A DNA stretch of 64,000 bases from contig CAKJYC010000012.1 in the NCBI GenBank assembly GCA_918244965.1, positions 1 to 64,000 of the forward strand, read 5' to 3'. The stretch is from Clostridiales bacterium. Lineage in GTDB: Bacteria; Bacillota; Clostridia; Christensenellales; CAG-138. Both the position numbers and the translations under genes were made by a program. The notes beneath the pieces are model-generated. The model ran no database searches. It was given only the letters and a program-made list of their open reading frames with translations, and was not told where the DNA came from. This document shows positions 43,502-52,789 of this stretch, one piece after another (within the stretch, counting starts at the first letter, position 1; each line of letters starts with the position of its first letter).

Positions 43502-44344
43502 ATGGCAGTCGATATCAAATCCCTGATGGGGCTGATCGGCGGCGACGGCGTGGAAGCGCTGTCCTCGATCACCAAGACGGACGGCAGCAAGGTCTCGGCC
43601 GTGCTGACCGAAGCGCTGCCGGTGCTCGTCGGCAAGATGTCCGACAATGCTTCCACCAAAGAGGGCGCGGCGTCGCTCAACAAGGCGCTGAATGAGCATA
43701 AGACCGGCGACGTCATCGACGCAGCTGCGTTTTTGAAGACGGCCGACAGCAAGGACGGCAAAAAGATCCTCGGCCATATCCTGGGCGACGACGAAGCCGC
43801 GGCAACGAAGGCGATCTCGAAAAAGAGCGGACTGTCCGGCTCCAAGGTCGGCACGATCCTTGCGACCGTCGCACCGCTGCTTCTTTCGCAGCTCGGCAAC
43901 AAAAAGGACGACGACGATGCGGACGGCTCCGGACTCGGAAGCCTGCTCGGCGGCCTTCTGGGCGGCGGCTCCGGTTCGGGCTCCGGCGCTTCGGGCGACA
44001 TCGGCGCATCGCTTCTCGGAAGCCTGCTCGGCGGCGGCTCGTCCTCCTCTTCCTCCTCGTCTTCCGGCGGCATCCTCGGCGGGCTCGGTTCGCTTGCGGC
44101 GGGTCTGTTCGGCGGCGGCAAGGAGGAAAGCACGTCCTCCGGCAAGAAAAAGACCGGCAAAAAGACGGGCACTGCCACCGCGAAGAAAAAGACCGGCACG
44201 ACCGCGTCCGGCAAAAAGACGGGCACGACTGCGTCCGGCAAAAAGACGGGCACGACCGCGTCCGGCAAGAAGACGGGCACGACTGCCAAGAAGACCGGCA
44301 CAACGTCGACCGGCAAAAAGACTGCAAAAAAGACCAATAAATAA
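43502..44344 (+). CDS. DUF937-like protein with Gly/Ser linker and Lys-rich tandem-repeat tail
   Basis: MAVDIKSLMGLIGGDGVEAL...ILGHILGDDEAAATKAISKKSGLS; tail (GTTASGKKT)n. Confidence 0.75.
   Translation: MAVDIKSLMGLIGGDGVEALSSITKTDGSKVSAVLTEALPVLVGKMSDNASTKEGAASLNKALNEHKTGDVIDAAAFLKTADSKDGKKILGHILGDDEAAATKAISKKSGLSGSKVGTILATVAPLLLSQLGNKKDDDDADGSGLGSLLGGLLGGGSGSGSGASGDIGASLLGSLLGGGSSSSSSSSSGGILGGLGSLAAGLFGGGKEESTSSGKKKTGKKTGTATAKKKTGTTASGKKTGTTASGKKTGTTASGKKTGTTAKKTGTTSTGKKTAKKTNK
44191..44271 (+). repeat. 27-bp coding tandem repeat, 3 copies
   Basis: gacSggcacgacYgcgtccggcaaRaa x3 encoding a 9-aa unit. Confidence 0.9.
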
Positions 44345-44356
44345 CCGTGCAGCAAT

Positions 44357-44384
44357 CGGGCATCCGTTCGGATGCCCTTTTTGC
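44357..44384 (+). terminator. Intrinsic terminator
   Basis: GGGCATCC-GTTC-GGATGCCCTTTTT. Confidence 0.85.
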
Positions 44385-44398
44385 GGGAAGGAGCCGAC

Positions 44399-44824
44399 AT
44401 GGAATACAAACGATTCAACGATACGCTGCTTGTGCGCATCGACCGCGGCGAGGAGATCATTGAGAAGGTCCGCGAGGTCGCAGAAGCCGAGCACATCCGT
44501 CTTGCAAGCGTCGAGGCGCTCGGCGCGACGGACAACTTCACGGTCGGCGTCTACGACGTCGCGACAAAGCATTACGAGCAGCGCACCTTCACCGGCCCGC
44601 ACGAGATCGTTTCGCTTACCGGCACGATCACCGAGAAGGACGGCGCGTTCTACCAGCATCTGCACATGAGCGCGGGCAACCGGGATTGCGCGGTCGTCGG
44701 CGGGCACCTGAACCGCGCGACGGTCTCCGCGACCTGCGAGATGGTGATCCGCTGCATCGACGGCGCGGTTGATCGCCGCACCGACCCCTTGATCGGGATC
44801 AACCTTTTGCATTTTTCCGATTGA
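44399..44824 (+). CDS. PPC/DUF296 domain DNA-binding-like protein
   Basis: LLVRIDRGEEIIEKVREVAEAEHIRLASVEALGATDNFTVG; HLHMSAGNRDCAVVGGHL. Confidence 0.85.
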   Translation: MEYKRFNDTLLVRIDRGEEIIEKVREVAEAEHIRLASVEALGATDNFTVGVYDVATKHYEQRTFTGPHEIVSLTGTITEKDGAFYQHLHMSAGNRDCAVVGGHLNRATVSATCEMVIRCIDGAVDRRTDPLIGINLLHFSD

Positions 44825-44844
44825 AACAAGAATATTACGATACA

Positions 44845-44864
44845 ATATCGCGCCGCAGAGGCGC
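44845..44864. repeat. ATATCGC plus small inverted repeat (related to 29550 array)
   Basis: ATATCGCGCCGCAGAGGCGC. Confidence 0.55.
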
Positions 44865-44882
44865 AAACGAAAGGAGAACCAA

Positions 44883-46586
44883 ATGAAATTTTCCGAAATG
44901 CCGTATCAAAGACCCGATCCCGAAGCGGTGAAAAAGCAGCTTCGGGAGCTGACCGAACGGCTGCAGAACGCAAAGAGCTATGACGAAGCCAAGGCGATCT
45001 TCCTCGAAAAGGAAGAGCAGAGCAAGCGCGTCGAAACGTCGGCAACGCTGGCGCAGGTGCGTCATACGATCGACACGCGCGACGAATTCTACGACAAGGA
45101 AAACGAGTTCTGGGACAGCTTCGGTCCGGAGATCGCCGAATACGAGCATGCCTGGATCGAAGTGATGCTCTCCTCGCCGTTCCGCAAGGATTTCGCGGCT
45201 GAGTACGGCGATCTGATGTTCGTGAACGCCGAGATCGAGAAAAAGGCGTTCTCGCCGGAGATCATTCCGGAGCTGCAGAAGGAGAATGAGCTGACGACCG
45301 AATACGCAAAGCTGATCGCCTCCGCGCAGATCCCGTTCGAGGGCGGCGTCTATACGCTGTCTCAGCTGACGCCGTTCAAGACCGACGCGGACGACGCGAG
45401 ACGCCTTGCCGCGTGGAAGGCCGAAGGGCAATGGTACAAGGAGCATCAGGCGGATCTTGACCGGATCTACGACGAGCTTGTGCATCTGCGCGACACGATG
45501 GGCAAAAAGCTCGGTTACGACGGCTACACGCAGCTCGGCTACTACCGCATGGGCCGCAACTGCTATACGAAGGCGGACGTCGAACAGTTCCGGAAGGCGG
45601 TGCAGAAGTACCTCGTTCCGGTCGCGGACGCGATCAAGCGCGAACAGGCGAAGCGCCTCAACAAGGACTATCCGCTGTCGTTTGCGGACTCTGCGCTGGA
45701 ATTCCGCAGCGGCAACCCGCGCCCGGTCGGCACGGCGCAGGACATCCTCGAACAGGGCAAAAAGTTCTACGACGCGCTTTCGCCGGAGACGAGCGAATTC
45801 TTCCGCACGATGCTGGATTCCGAGCTCCTCGACGTGCTCTCCACCGAGGGCAAGAGCGCGGGCGGCTACTGCACCGGCATTCTGCGGTATGAACTTCCGT
45901 TCATCTTCGCGAACTTCAACGGCACGCAAGGCGACGTCGAGGTTGTCACGCACGAGGCGGGACATGCGTTCGCCTACTGGATGAACCGCAAGCGCGTTCC
46001 GATCGCGTACGCATGGCCGTCGATGGAGGCGTGCGAGGTGCATTCGATGAGCATGGAATTCTTCGGCTGGATGAACGCCGAGGGATTCTTCGGCCCCGAC
46101 GCACGGAAGTTCAAATACAGCCATCTTGCGGGCGCGCTGACGTTCATTCCGTACGGCACGATGGTCGACCACTTCCAGCACATCGTCTATGAAAAGCCGG
46201 AGCTGACGCCCGCCGAACGCCACGCTGCGTGGAAGGAGCTGCTCGGCGTCTACATGCCGTGGATGAAGCTCGACGGCGACATTCCGTTCTATTCCGAGGG
46301 CGAGGGCTGGCAGCGGCAGACGCACATCTACGAAAGCCCGTTCTACTACATCGACTACTGCCTTGCGCAGACGGTGTCGCTGGAGTTCTGGGCGATGATC
46401 CGGAAGGACCGCGACGACGCATGGAAGCACTACATGGCCTACACCGTGCAGGGCGGCAGCCGCACGTTCGTCGAGCTTTTGAAAAACGCCGGGCTGGCCA
46501 CGCCGTTCGACGAGGCATGCCTGAAGACGGTCTGTGAGACCGCAACCGAATGGCTCAACGCCTTCGATCTCACGGGCATCGAATAA
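44883..46586 (+). CDS. M3 family oligoendopeptidase
   Basis: VEVVTHEAGHAFAYW (HExxH), MSMEFFGWM; RBS AAAGGAG. Confidence 0.92.
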   Translation: MKFSEMPYQRPDPEAVKKQLRELTERLQNAKSYDEAKAIFLEKEEQSKRVETSATLAQVRHTIDTRDEFYDKENEFWDSFGPEIAEYEHAWIEVMLSSPFRKDFAAEYGDLMFVNAEIEKKAFSPEIIPELQKENELTTEYAKLIASAQIPFEGGVYTLSQLTPFKTDADDARRLAAWKAEGQWYKEHQADLDRIYDELVHLRDTMGKKLGYDGYTQLGYYRMGRNCYTKADVEQFRKAVQKYLVPVADAIKREQAKRLNKDYPLSFADSALEFRSGNPRPVGTAQDILEQGKKFYDALSPETSEFFRTMLDSELLDVLSTEGKSAGGYCTGILRYELPFIFANFNGTQGDVEVVTHEAGHAFAYWMNRKRVPIAYAWPSMEACEVHSMSMEFFGWMNAEGFFGPDARKFKYSHLAGALTFIPYGTMVDHFQHIVYEKPELTPAERHAAWKELLGVYMPWMKLDGDIPFYSEGEGWQRQTHIYESPFYYIDYCLAQTVSLEFWAMIRKDRDDAWKHYMAYTVQGGSRTFVELLKNAGLATPFDEACLKTVCETATEWLNAFDLTGIE

Positions 46587-46594
46587 AAGAGACA

Positions 46595-46637
46595 GAAAAA
46601 ACGTCCTGCCCCCGGTCGGGGACAGGACGTTTGTCGT
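46595..46637. terminator. Bidirectional terminator
   Basis: AAAACGTCCTGCCCCCGGTCGGGGACAGGACGTTT. Confidence 0.8.
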
Positions 46638-46641
46638 TTCG

Positions 46642-48024
46642 TTACATTTCGAGGTTGGCCGCTGTGCGCGGGAAGGGCAGCACGTCGCGGATGTTCTGCA
46701 TGCCGGTCAGGTACATCACCATGCGCTCGAAGCCGAGGCCGAAGCCCGCGTGCTTGACGCCGCCGTACTTCCTGAGATCGAGGAACCACTGGTATTCGCG
46801 CATGTCCATGCCGAGCTCCTTGCAGCGCGCGTCCAAGACGTCGTAGCGCTCCTCGCGCTGGCTGCCGCCGACGATCTCGCCGACGCCCGGCACCAGAAGA
46901 TCCGCCGCCGCGACGGTCTTGCCGTCGTCGTTCTGCCGCATATAGAACGACTTGATCTCCTTCGGATAGTCGGTCAAAAACACAGGCTTTCCGAAGACCT
47001 TCTCGGTGATGTAGCGTTCATGCTCGCTCTGCAGATCGACGCCCCATTCGACCGGGTACTCGAACTGCTCGCCGGAGTTCTTCAGGATCTCGATCGCCTC
47101 GGTGTAGGAGAGGCGCTTGAACTCGTTGTTCAGCACGTTGTCGAGCCGCGAAAGAAGGCCCTTGTCGACGAACTTGTTGAAGAATTCCATCTCGGCCGGG
47201 CAGCGGTCCAGCACCGTGCGGATGATGTACTTCACCATCGCTTCGGCGACGTCCATATCGCCCTCAAGGTCGCAGAACGCCATCTCCGGTTCGATCATCC
47301 AGAACTCGCTTGCGTGGCGGGCGGTGAAGGAGTATTCGGCGCGGAACGTCGGCCCGAAGGTGTAGATGTCGCGGAACGCCAGGGCAAACGCCTCGCCGTA
47401 CAGCTGACCGGAGCCACTTAGATGGACCGGCTTTTTGAAGAAGTCCTGCGAATAGTCAACCTTGCCGTCCTCGGTGCGGGGCAGGTTCTCAAGGTCGAGC
47501 GTCGTGACCTGGAACATTTCGCCGCGGCCCTCGCAGTCGGCGTTGGTCAGAATCGGCGTGTGGACGTAGACGAAGCCGCGGTCCTGGAAGAACTCGTGGA
47601 TCGCCGCCGCTGTGACCGAGCGTACGCGGAACGTCGCAAGGAACGTATTGGTGCGCGGACGGAGCGTCTGCATCGTGCGCAGATACTCCAGCGTGTGGCG
47701 CTTCTTCTGCATCGGATAGTCCGGTGGGCACTCGCCCTCGATCGCGATCGCGTTTGCATGGATCTCGAACGGCTGCGGCGCGTCCGGCGTTAGTTTGAGC
47801 TCGCCGTCGACAACGATGGCGCAGCCGGTCGTCAGGCCCTTGCCGAGCTTCCGGTCGTCGTTCTGATACACGATCTGCACGGGGCGGAACGACGTGCCGT
47901 CGTTCAGCTCGATGAACCCGAACGCCTTGCCCTCGCGGACGGTGCGCACCCATCCGCAGACGGTGATCGCGCCGACATACGATTCCGGCGCTTTTTGAAT
48001 GTCCTTGAGCTTCAGATACTGCAT
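46642..48024 (-). CDS. asnS: Asparaginyl-tRNA synthetase
   Basis: [10 protein letters not shown]...[51 protein letters not shown]. Confidence 0.95.
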   Translation of the reverse strand: MQYLKLKDIQKAPESYVGAITVCGWVRTVREGKAFGFIELNDGTSFRPVQIVYQNDDRKLGKGLTTGCAIVVDGELKLTPDAPQPFEIHANAIAIEGECPPDYPMQKKRHTLEYLRTMQTLRPRTNTFLATFRVRSVTAAAIHEFFQDRGFVYVHTPILTNADCEGRGEMFQVTTLDLENLPRTEDGKVDYSQDFFKKPVHLSGSGQLYGEAFALAFRDIYTFGPTFRAEYSFTARHASEFWMIEPEMAFCDLEGDMDVAEAMVKYIIRTVLDRCPAEMEFFNKFVDKGLLSRLDNVLNNEFKRLSYTEAIEILKNSGEQFEYPVEWGVDLQSEHERYITEKVFGKPVFLTDYPKEIKSFYMRQNDDGKTVAAADLLVPGVGEIVGGSQREERYDVLDARCKELGMDMREYQWFLDLRKYGGVKHAGFGLGFERMVMYLTGMQNIRDVLPFPRTAANLEM

Positions 48025-48128
48025 AACTGCCTCCAAAACAGGGATAATCCCCTCTATTTCTGCGTATTGTACAGAGAATTATACCATATTTTTTCCGTTT
48101 TGCAATGGTAAATCCGCATGGAATGCGG

Positions 48129-48141
48129 TATAATACAACCA
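48129..48141 (+). promoter_or_regulatory. -10 element directly abutting ATG (possible leaderless mRNA)
   Basis: TATAAT-ACAACC-ATG, no Shine-Dalgarno. Confidence 0.5.
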
Positions 48142-48848
48142 TGGAAGGATATATTTACTATTTCGCAGTGATCGCAGTTTTCCTGCTGTCGCTGCTCGCG
48201 CAGTCGCGCGTCAAGTCGGTGTTCAACAAATATGCGCAGGTCCCCGCCGCACGCGGCGTCACCGGCGCACAGCTCGCGTATGAGCTGATGCAGAAAAACG
48301 GACTGTCGCTGCCGATCAAGGCGGTCGCGGGCAGCCTGACCGACCACTACGATCCGAAGAACCAGGTCGTCGGGCTTTCCGAAGCGGTCTACGGCTCGTC
48401 GTCGGTGTCCGCGCTGGCCGTCGCCGCGCATGAGATCGGGCACGTGCTTCAGTACAACGAGGACTATCGCCCCATGCGCATGCGCAGCGTGATCCTGCCG
48501 ATGGCAAGCATCGGCGGCAGCATCGGGCCGCTCCTCGTGATCGGCGGACTGCTGCTCTCGCTGCTGGCCGAAAGCGTCGGCAACACCGGCTACTATATCG
48601 CGCTCGGCGGCGTCGCCCTGTACGTTATGGTGCTGCTGTTCCAGCTCATCACGCTGCCGGTCGAGTTCAACGCTTCCAGGCGCGGCCTCGCCATGCTGAC
48701 CGACGGCGGTTACATCACCGACGAGGAGCTGCCCGGCGCAAAGAAGATGCTCAACGCCGCGGCCATGACCTACGTGCTCGCCGCGCTCGGCTCGTTCGTG
48801 ACCGTGCTTCGGCTCCTGTCGCTCGCCGGCAGCGCTCGGAGAAGATAA
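48141..48848 (+). CDS. Membrane zinc metallopeptidase (Zn_peptidase_2/YugP-like)
   Basis: SALAVAAHEIGHVLQY HExxH flanked by TM segments. Confidence 0.88.
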   Translation: MEGYIYYFAVIAVFLLSLLAQSRVKSVFNKYAQVPAARGVTGAQLAYELMQKNGLSLPIKAVAGSLTDHYDPKNQVVGLSEAVYGSSSVSALAVAAHEIGHVLQYNEDYRPMRMRSVILPMASIGGSIGPLLVIGGLLLSLLAESVGNTGYYIALGGVALYVMVLLFQLITLPVEFNASRRGLAMLTDGGYITDEELPGAKKMLNAAAMTYVLAALGSFVTVLRLLSLAGSARRR

Positions 48849-48856
48849 TTTCCGGA

Positions 48857-48894
48857 TACGAAAAACGGGACCGCGTCTGCGATCCCGTTTTTGC
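48857..48894. terminator. Bidirectional terminator
   Basis: AAAAACGGGACCGCGTCTGCGATCCCGTTTTT. Confidence 0.8.
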
Positions 48895-48908
48895 TTGCTC
48901 TGCAAGGA

Positions 48909-49346
48909 TCATTCGATTGTAATGGAATGGGTTTCAGGCAGCTTCGGCTGCTCCGCCTTCGGGAACTCCAGCGTCAGCACGCCGTTCTCGTAGCGGCACT
49001 TGACCGATTCCGGCTGCACGTCGCCGACGTAGAAGCTGCGGCTCATCGAGCCCACATAACGCTCGCTGCGGATGACCTTCTTCTCCTGCTTCTCCTCTTT
49101 TTCGAGGTTCTTTTCCGCACTGACGGTCAGATAGCCTTCCTTGAGGTCCACATGGATGTCCTCCTTCTTGAAGCCGGGCAGATCCACGTTCATTTCATAG
49201 CCGTTCTCGCTCTCGTGCACATCGGTCCGCATCAGGTTCCTTGCGTGTTTGCCGTACAGCTCGCGCTCCTGCGGCCACGGCGTCAGTTCAAAACTCCTGT
49301 CAAACAGGTCCTCGATCCAATTGCGATTCCAAATACCGGGCAGCAT
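48909..49346 (-). CDS. Hsp20/alpha-crystallin small heat-shock protein
   Basis: GYEMNVDLPGFKKEDIHVDLKEGYLTVSAEK; RSFYVGDVQPESVKCRYENGVLTLEFPK. Confidence 0.95.
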   Translation of the reverse strand: MLPGIWNRNWIEDLFDRSFELTPWPQERELYGKHARNLMRTDVHESENGYEMNVDLPGFKKEDIHVDLKEGYLTVSAEKNLEKEEKQEKKVIRSERYVGSMSRSFYVGDVQPESVKCRYENGVLTLEFPKAEQPKLPETHSITIE

Positions 49347-49590
49347 AGGTCACACTTCCTTTCTCTTTGTCACATTACCGCGGATCTCAGTCTGAAACCG
49401 GATAGCTTGCGGCATCTTTTCCGTCGCTTCGGCTTCGTCGGATCTTGATTGACCGCCAGTCAACCTTCGATCCTCCTCATGGAATCGGCGAAAAATCTTC
49501 TCGCAATCCGATCCGCTTTCATGCTTCGCTCCGCGTCCCTTGTGCCCTCGGACATCCTTTAGGATGCCCTTCTTTCTTCTTTCAATACCC

Positions 49591-49618
49591 ATTATACGCA
49601 GCATTTTAGCACTGTCAA
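49591..49618 (-). promoter_or_regulatory. sigmaA promoter of hsp20 overlapping CIRCE
   Basis: Minus strand TTGACA-16-TATAAT. Confidence 0.8.
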
Positions 49619-49632
49619 TAGGAGAGTGCTAA
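49606..49632. promoter_or_regulatory. CIRCE element (HrcA operator)
   Basis: TTAGCACTG-N9-GAGTGCTAA, one mismatch to TTAGCACTC-N9-GAGTGCTAA. Confidence 0.92.
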
Positions 49633-49672
49633 ACGTCACAAAGGAAACACAATCGACAAAATTGCGACACAA

Positions 49673-50833
49673 TCACGCTGCGGTGCGCGGCTTTCGGGCG
49701 GCAATGAAGACGAGAAGAACGCCGAGCGCGACAAGGCCTTCGCAGAGGATCAGCGACGTGCCAACACCGAGATGCGACAGCGACAGTCCGCCGAACAGCA
49801 TGCTGACGACGCCGGACAGAAGGCCGGTCTCGGTCAGGAGCATCTGCCCTTTCACCTGATCGGCGGGGTCGACCGCGTCGTTCGCATAGTACAGCGACGC
49901 CGGGGTGAAGATCGCGTAGCAGAGCATCTGCATCGCGAAGGAGGCGTAGACCGCCCACGGCCCGACCGGCACAAGCGCGGCGAGCAGCAGAAGCCCCGTT
50001 TTCAGCAGATAGAAGCAGGCGGAGATCAGCAGCGGCAGGCGGTCGCCGGTGCGCTTGCGCAGATGCGAATACGCGATCATCGCGGGGAACTCGACGAGCG
50101 CGGCGATCGCGATCATCACGCTCATGTCGCCGCCGGTCACGTCCGTGATGCTCTTCAGATAGGAATTGATAAACATGTGCGGCACGTTCAGCACAAGCGT
50201 GCCGACGCAGAACAGCAGGAGCCGCGGATAGCGCCGGAGCAGGGAAAACACGTTCCCGACCGGCTCGGCGGCACGGCAGGCGGTGCGGTGCGGCGCAAAC
50301 CACAGCGCCACGAGCAGCAGCGCGGCGTTAGCGGCGATGTACACCCAGAGGAGCGCTTCGATGTGCAGCGACGCCAGCGCGCCCAAAAGCAGCGACGCCA
50401 GCGCGTACGCCACGCTGCCGACCCCGCGCGCAAAGGAAAGGTCGAGCGATTCGCCGCGGTTCAGGTAGTGAAAGCCGACCGCGTTGACGAGCGGCTGCAT
50501 GGCGAGCGTCACGCAGGACATGGCGCCGAACGAGATCGCAAGCAGCGGCAGCGCGCGTGCCGATACGCGGGTCAGCGCCGCAATCAGGATGCACAGGATC
50601 GCGCAGCCGACGATCCCGGTTTTCAGCGTAACGCGCTTTTCCCGGTCCGCCGCCTGTGACAGCAGCGGCTGCAGCAGCATCGACGCAAGATACGCAAGCG
50701 CAAGGACGAGGCCGATCTCGGCGGTCGAAAAGCCGTAGTACAGCAAAAAGCGCTCCGCATAGGCGTACACCATGCAGGACGTCATCCAGTAGAAACCAAA
50801 AAGAGCGGACAGCTTGAACGTGCGAAATACCAT
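49673..50833 (-). CDS. MFS transporter
   Basis: 12-TM-like hydrophobic profile; MVFRTFKLSALFGFYWMTSCMVYAYAERFLLYYGFSTAEIGLVLALAYLASMLLQP. Confidence 0.85.
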   Translation of the reverse strand: MVFRTFKLSALFGFYWMTSCMVYAYAERFLLYYGFSTAEIGLVLALAYLASMLLQPLLSQAADREKRVTLKTGIVGCAILCILIAALTRVSARALPLLAISFGAMSCVTLAMQPLVNAVGFHYLNRGESLDLSFARGVGSVAYALASLLLGALASLHIEALLWVYIAANAALLLVALWFAPHRTACRAAEPVGNVFSLLRRYPRLLLFCVGTLVLNVPHMFINSYLKSITDVTGGDMSVMIAIAALVEFPAMIAYSHLRKRTGDRLPLLISACFYLLKTGLLLLAALVPVGPWAVYASFAMQMLCYAIFTPASLYYANDAVDPADQVKGQMLLTETGLLSGVVSMLFGGLSLSHLGVGTSLILCEGLVALGVLLVFIAARKPRTAA

Positions 50834-51044
50834 GCCGGGATCCTTTGAAGGCGGGAATCGGAAGGGATCTTCCGTTTTGTATTTTACCAAATCGCGGCCG
50901 CACCGTCAACACGGCAATTCTGCAATCAACCAGCAGTAGAACGGAAAAGAATTCGCCTCGCTTGTATTTACAAAAACATGCGATATAATAAGGGCATAAA
51001 GAAACGCAAGGCAACTTGCGAAACAACCAACAGTTTAGGAGGAT

Positions 51045-52076
51045 ATGACCATGATCGGCATGAATATCAAACAGTTAAGACAGGAAAAACACATCCGGCA
51101 GGAGACCCTTGCGGACGCGATCGGCGTAAGTGCGCAGGCGGTCAGCAAATGGGAGACCGGCGCAAGCGATCCGGACATCGCGCTGCTGCCGCAGCTTGCG
51201 ACCTATTTCGGTGTCAGCATCGACGAGCTCTTCGAGGTGCCGCGCGCCGAGAAGATGGAGCGCATCCAGAACATGATCTGGGACGAGCGCCGCATCCGTC
51301 CGGAAACCTTCGACCGCACCGCTGCGTACCTCGAAGGCATCCTCAAGGAGGACCCGCAGGACGCGGAAGCGCTCACCATGCTCGCCGAGCTTTATAACCA
51401 CCGCGCCCACAGCGACCATGAGAACGCGTCCTACTATGCGGAGCGCGCGCTCGAAGCCGACCCGGTCGACGCACACAACGCATGGGCGGCATACCTTGAA
51501 GCGAACCACGCGCCGTGCGGCGACAACTGGCTCGACAACCACTTCTCCGTGATCCGCTTTATCCGGGATTATGCGGAGCGTCGTCCGGAGCTTCGCTACC
51601 CGCGGATGCTGCTGGTCGAAAATCTGCTTGCGGATCACCGGCTCGACGAAGCGGAGGCCGAGATCGCGCAGATGAAGAAGGACGACGCGTACCTTGAATA
51701 CACCGCGAAGCTCGCATTCCTGAAAGGCGACCGCGAGGAAGCGCTGCGCCTCTGGAAGAAAGCGGCGGCGGATTATCCGGACAAATGGGCGGCAACCGAC
51801 TGCCTCGGCGAAGGCTATCGCCTGCTCGGCATGTACGAAGAAGCGCTCGACACGTTCGAGAAGAGCTTCACCATGCAGACCGCCCCGCGCTATACCGACG
51901 GGCTGTTCGCAAGAGCGCAGGTGCACGAGCTTATCGGCGACTATGCGGGCGCGATCGAGGACCGCAGGCGCATCATCGAGTGCCTGAAAACCGAGTACAA
52001 CGTGACCGACGGCGAGAGCGTCGACGAAAACCTCCGCGAGATCGAGCGCCTGAAGGCGCTTGCCGCCAAGCGGTAA
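51045..52076 (+). CDS. XRE-family HTH regulator with C-terminal TPR-like region
   Basis: IKQLRQEKHIRQETLADAIGVSAQAVSKWETGASDPDIALLPQLATYFGVSIDEL; RBS AGGAGG. Confidence 0.88.
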   Translation: MTMIGMNIKQLRQEKHIRQETLADAIGVSAQAVSKWETGASDPDIALLPQLATYFGVSIDELFEVPRAEKMERIQNMIWDERRIRPETFDRTAAYLEGILKEDPQDAEALTMLAELYNHRAHSDHENASYYAERALEADPVDAHNAWAAYLEANHAPCGDNWLDNHFSVIRFIRDYAERRPELRYPRMLLVENLLADHRLDEAEAEIAQMKKDDAYLEYTAKLAFLKGDREEALRLWKKAAADYPDKWAATDCLGEGYRLLGMYEEALDTFEKSFTMQTAPRYTDGLFARAQVHELIGDYAGAIEDRRRIIECLKTEYNVTDGESVDENLREIERLKALAAKR

Positions 52077-52082
52077 TATAAT

Positions 52083-52143
52083 CGCGGGAGGCCGACCCCG
52101 GCCTCCCGCAAAAAACGGACCCTCGTGTTGAGGGTCCGTTTTG
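52083..52143. terminator. Two consecutive intrinsic terminators between convergent genes
   Basis: GCGGGAGGCCG-ACC-CCGGCCTCCCGC and ACGGACCCTC-GTGTT-GAGGGTCCGTTTT. Confidence 0.85.
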
Positions 52144-52773
52144 TCAATCGAATAATTGCCCCGGCAGCTTCAGCTTCTCCTTGGGCGGAAAGGCTTTGTC
52201 GAACGCCTCGGCCTCGGCTTCGTCCACATAGTAGCCCGCGGGCGTCTGATAGACGCCGGTGACATCCGAAAGAGCGCCCGGAATCAGCTCCTTGCAGAGA
52301 AAGAACGAATCGTCCGCGCCTTCCGGCAGATCGTGGTAGCGGATGCCGAAACTGCGCGCGTAATCGAAGCCGCTGTGCCCGTAAAAGCCGATATTGCCCT
52401 CGAACAGCACCGCACAAAAGCCCATTTCCTTCGCTTTTTCGAGCGAATAGTCCAGCAGCTTTTTGCCGTAGCCCTTGCGCTTGTACGCGGGCGCAATGCC
52501 GATCGGGCCCATGGTGAGGACCTCGACGCGGCGGCCGTCGTCGGCGTCGATGTGCGTTTTCACGAAGATGTTCTGTCCGATCGGCTCGCCGTCCAGCTCC
52601 ATGACGAAATCGAGCTCCTTGACGAACGCCGGATCGTCGCGCAGGACGTGGATGACGTAGTGCTCCAGACAGCCGGGGCGATACACGTTCCAGAACGCTT
52701 CGCGCACCAGATTTTCGATCGCGCGGTGATCCTTCTCGGTTTCGTTGCGGATGATGATGCTTCCCGTTTCCAT
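52144..52773 (-). CDS. GNAT family N-acetyltransferase
   Basis: IIIRNETEKDHRAIENLVREAFW...GPIGIAPAYKRKGYGKKLLDYSLEKAKEMGF; start trimmed. Confidence 0.9.
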   Translation of the reverse strand: METGSIIIRNETEKDHRAIENLVREAFWNVYRPGCLEHYVIHVLRDDPAFVKELDFVMELDGEPIGQNIFVKTHIDADDGRRVEVLTMGPIGIAPAYKRKGYGKKLLDYSLEKAKEMGFCAVLFEGNIGFYGHSGFDYARSFGIRYHDLPEGADDSFFLCKELIPGALSDVTGVYQTPAGYYVDEAEAEAFDKAFPPKEKLKLPGQLFD

Positions 52774-52789
52774 ACTGCCCTCTTCAGAG

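Noticed and set aside
44191-44271. 27-bp tandem repeat as a non-coding satellite or CRISPR
   Set aside because: In frame within the DUF937-like CDS and encodes a regular 9-aa unit.
49350-49604. 84-aa minus-strand ORF in the hsp20 leader
   Set aside because: Its start codons lie within or upstream of the predicted -10 element, so they would not be transcribed from the CIRCE promoter; sequence looks non-globular. Left as structured leader.
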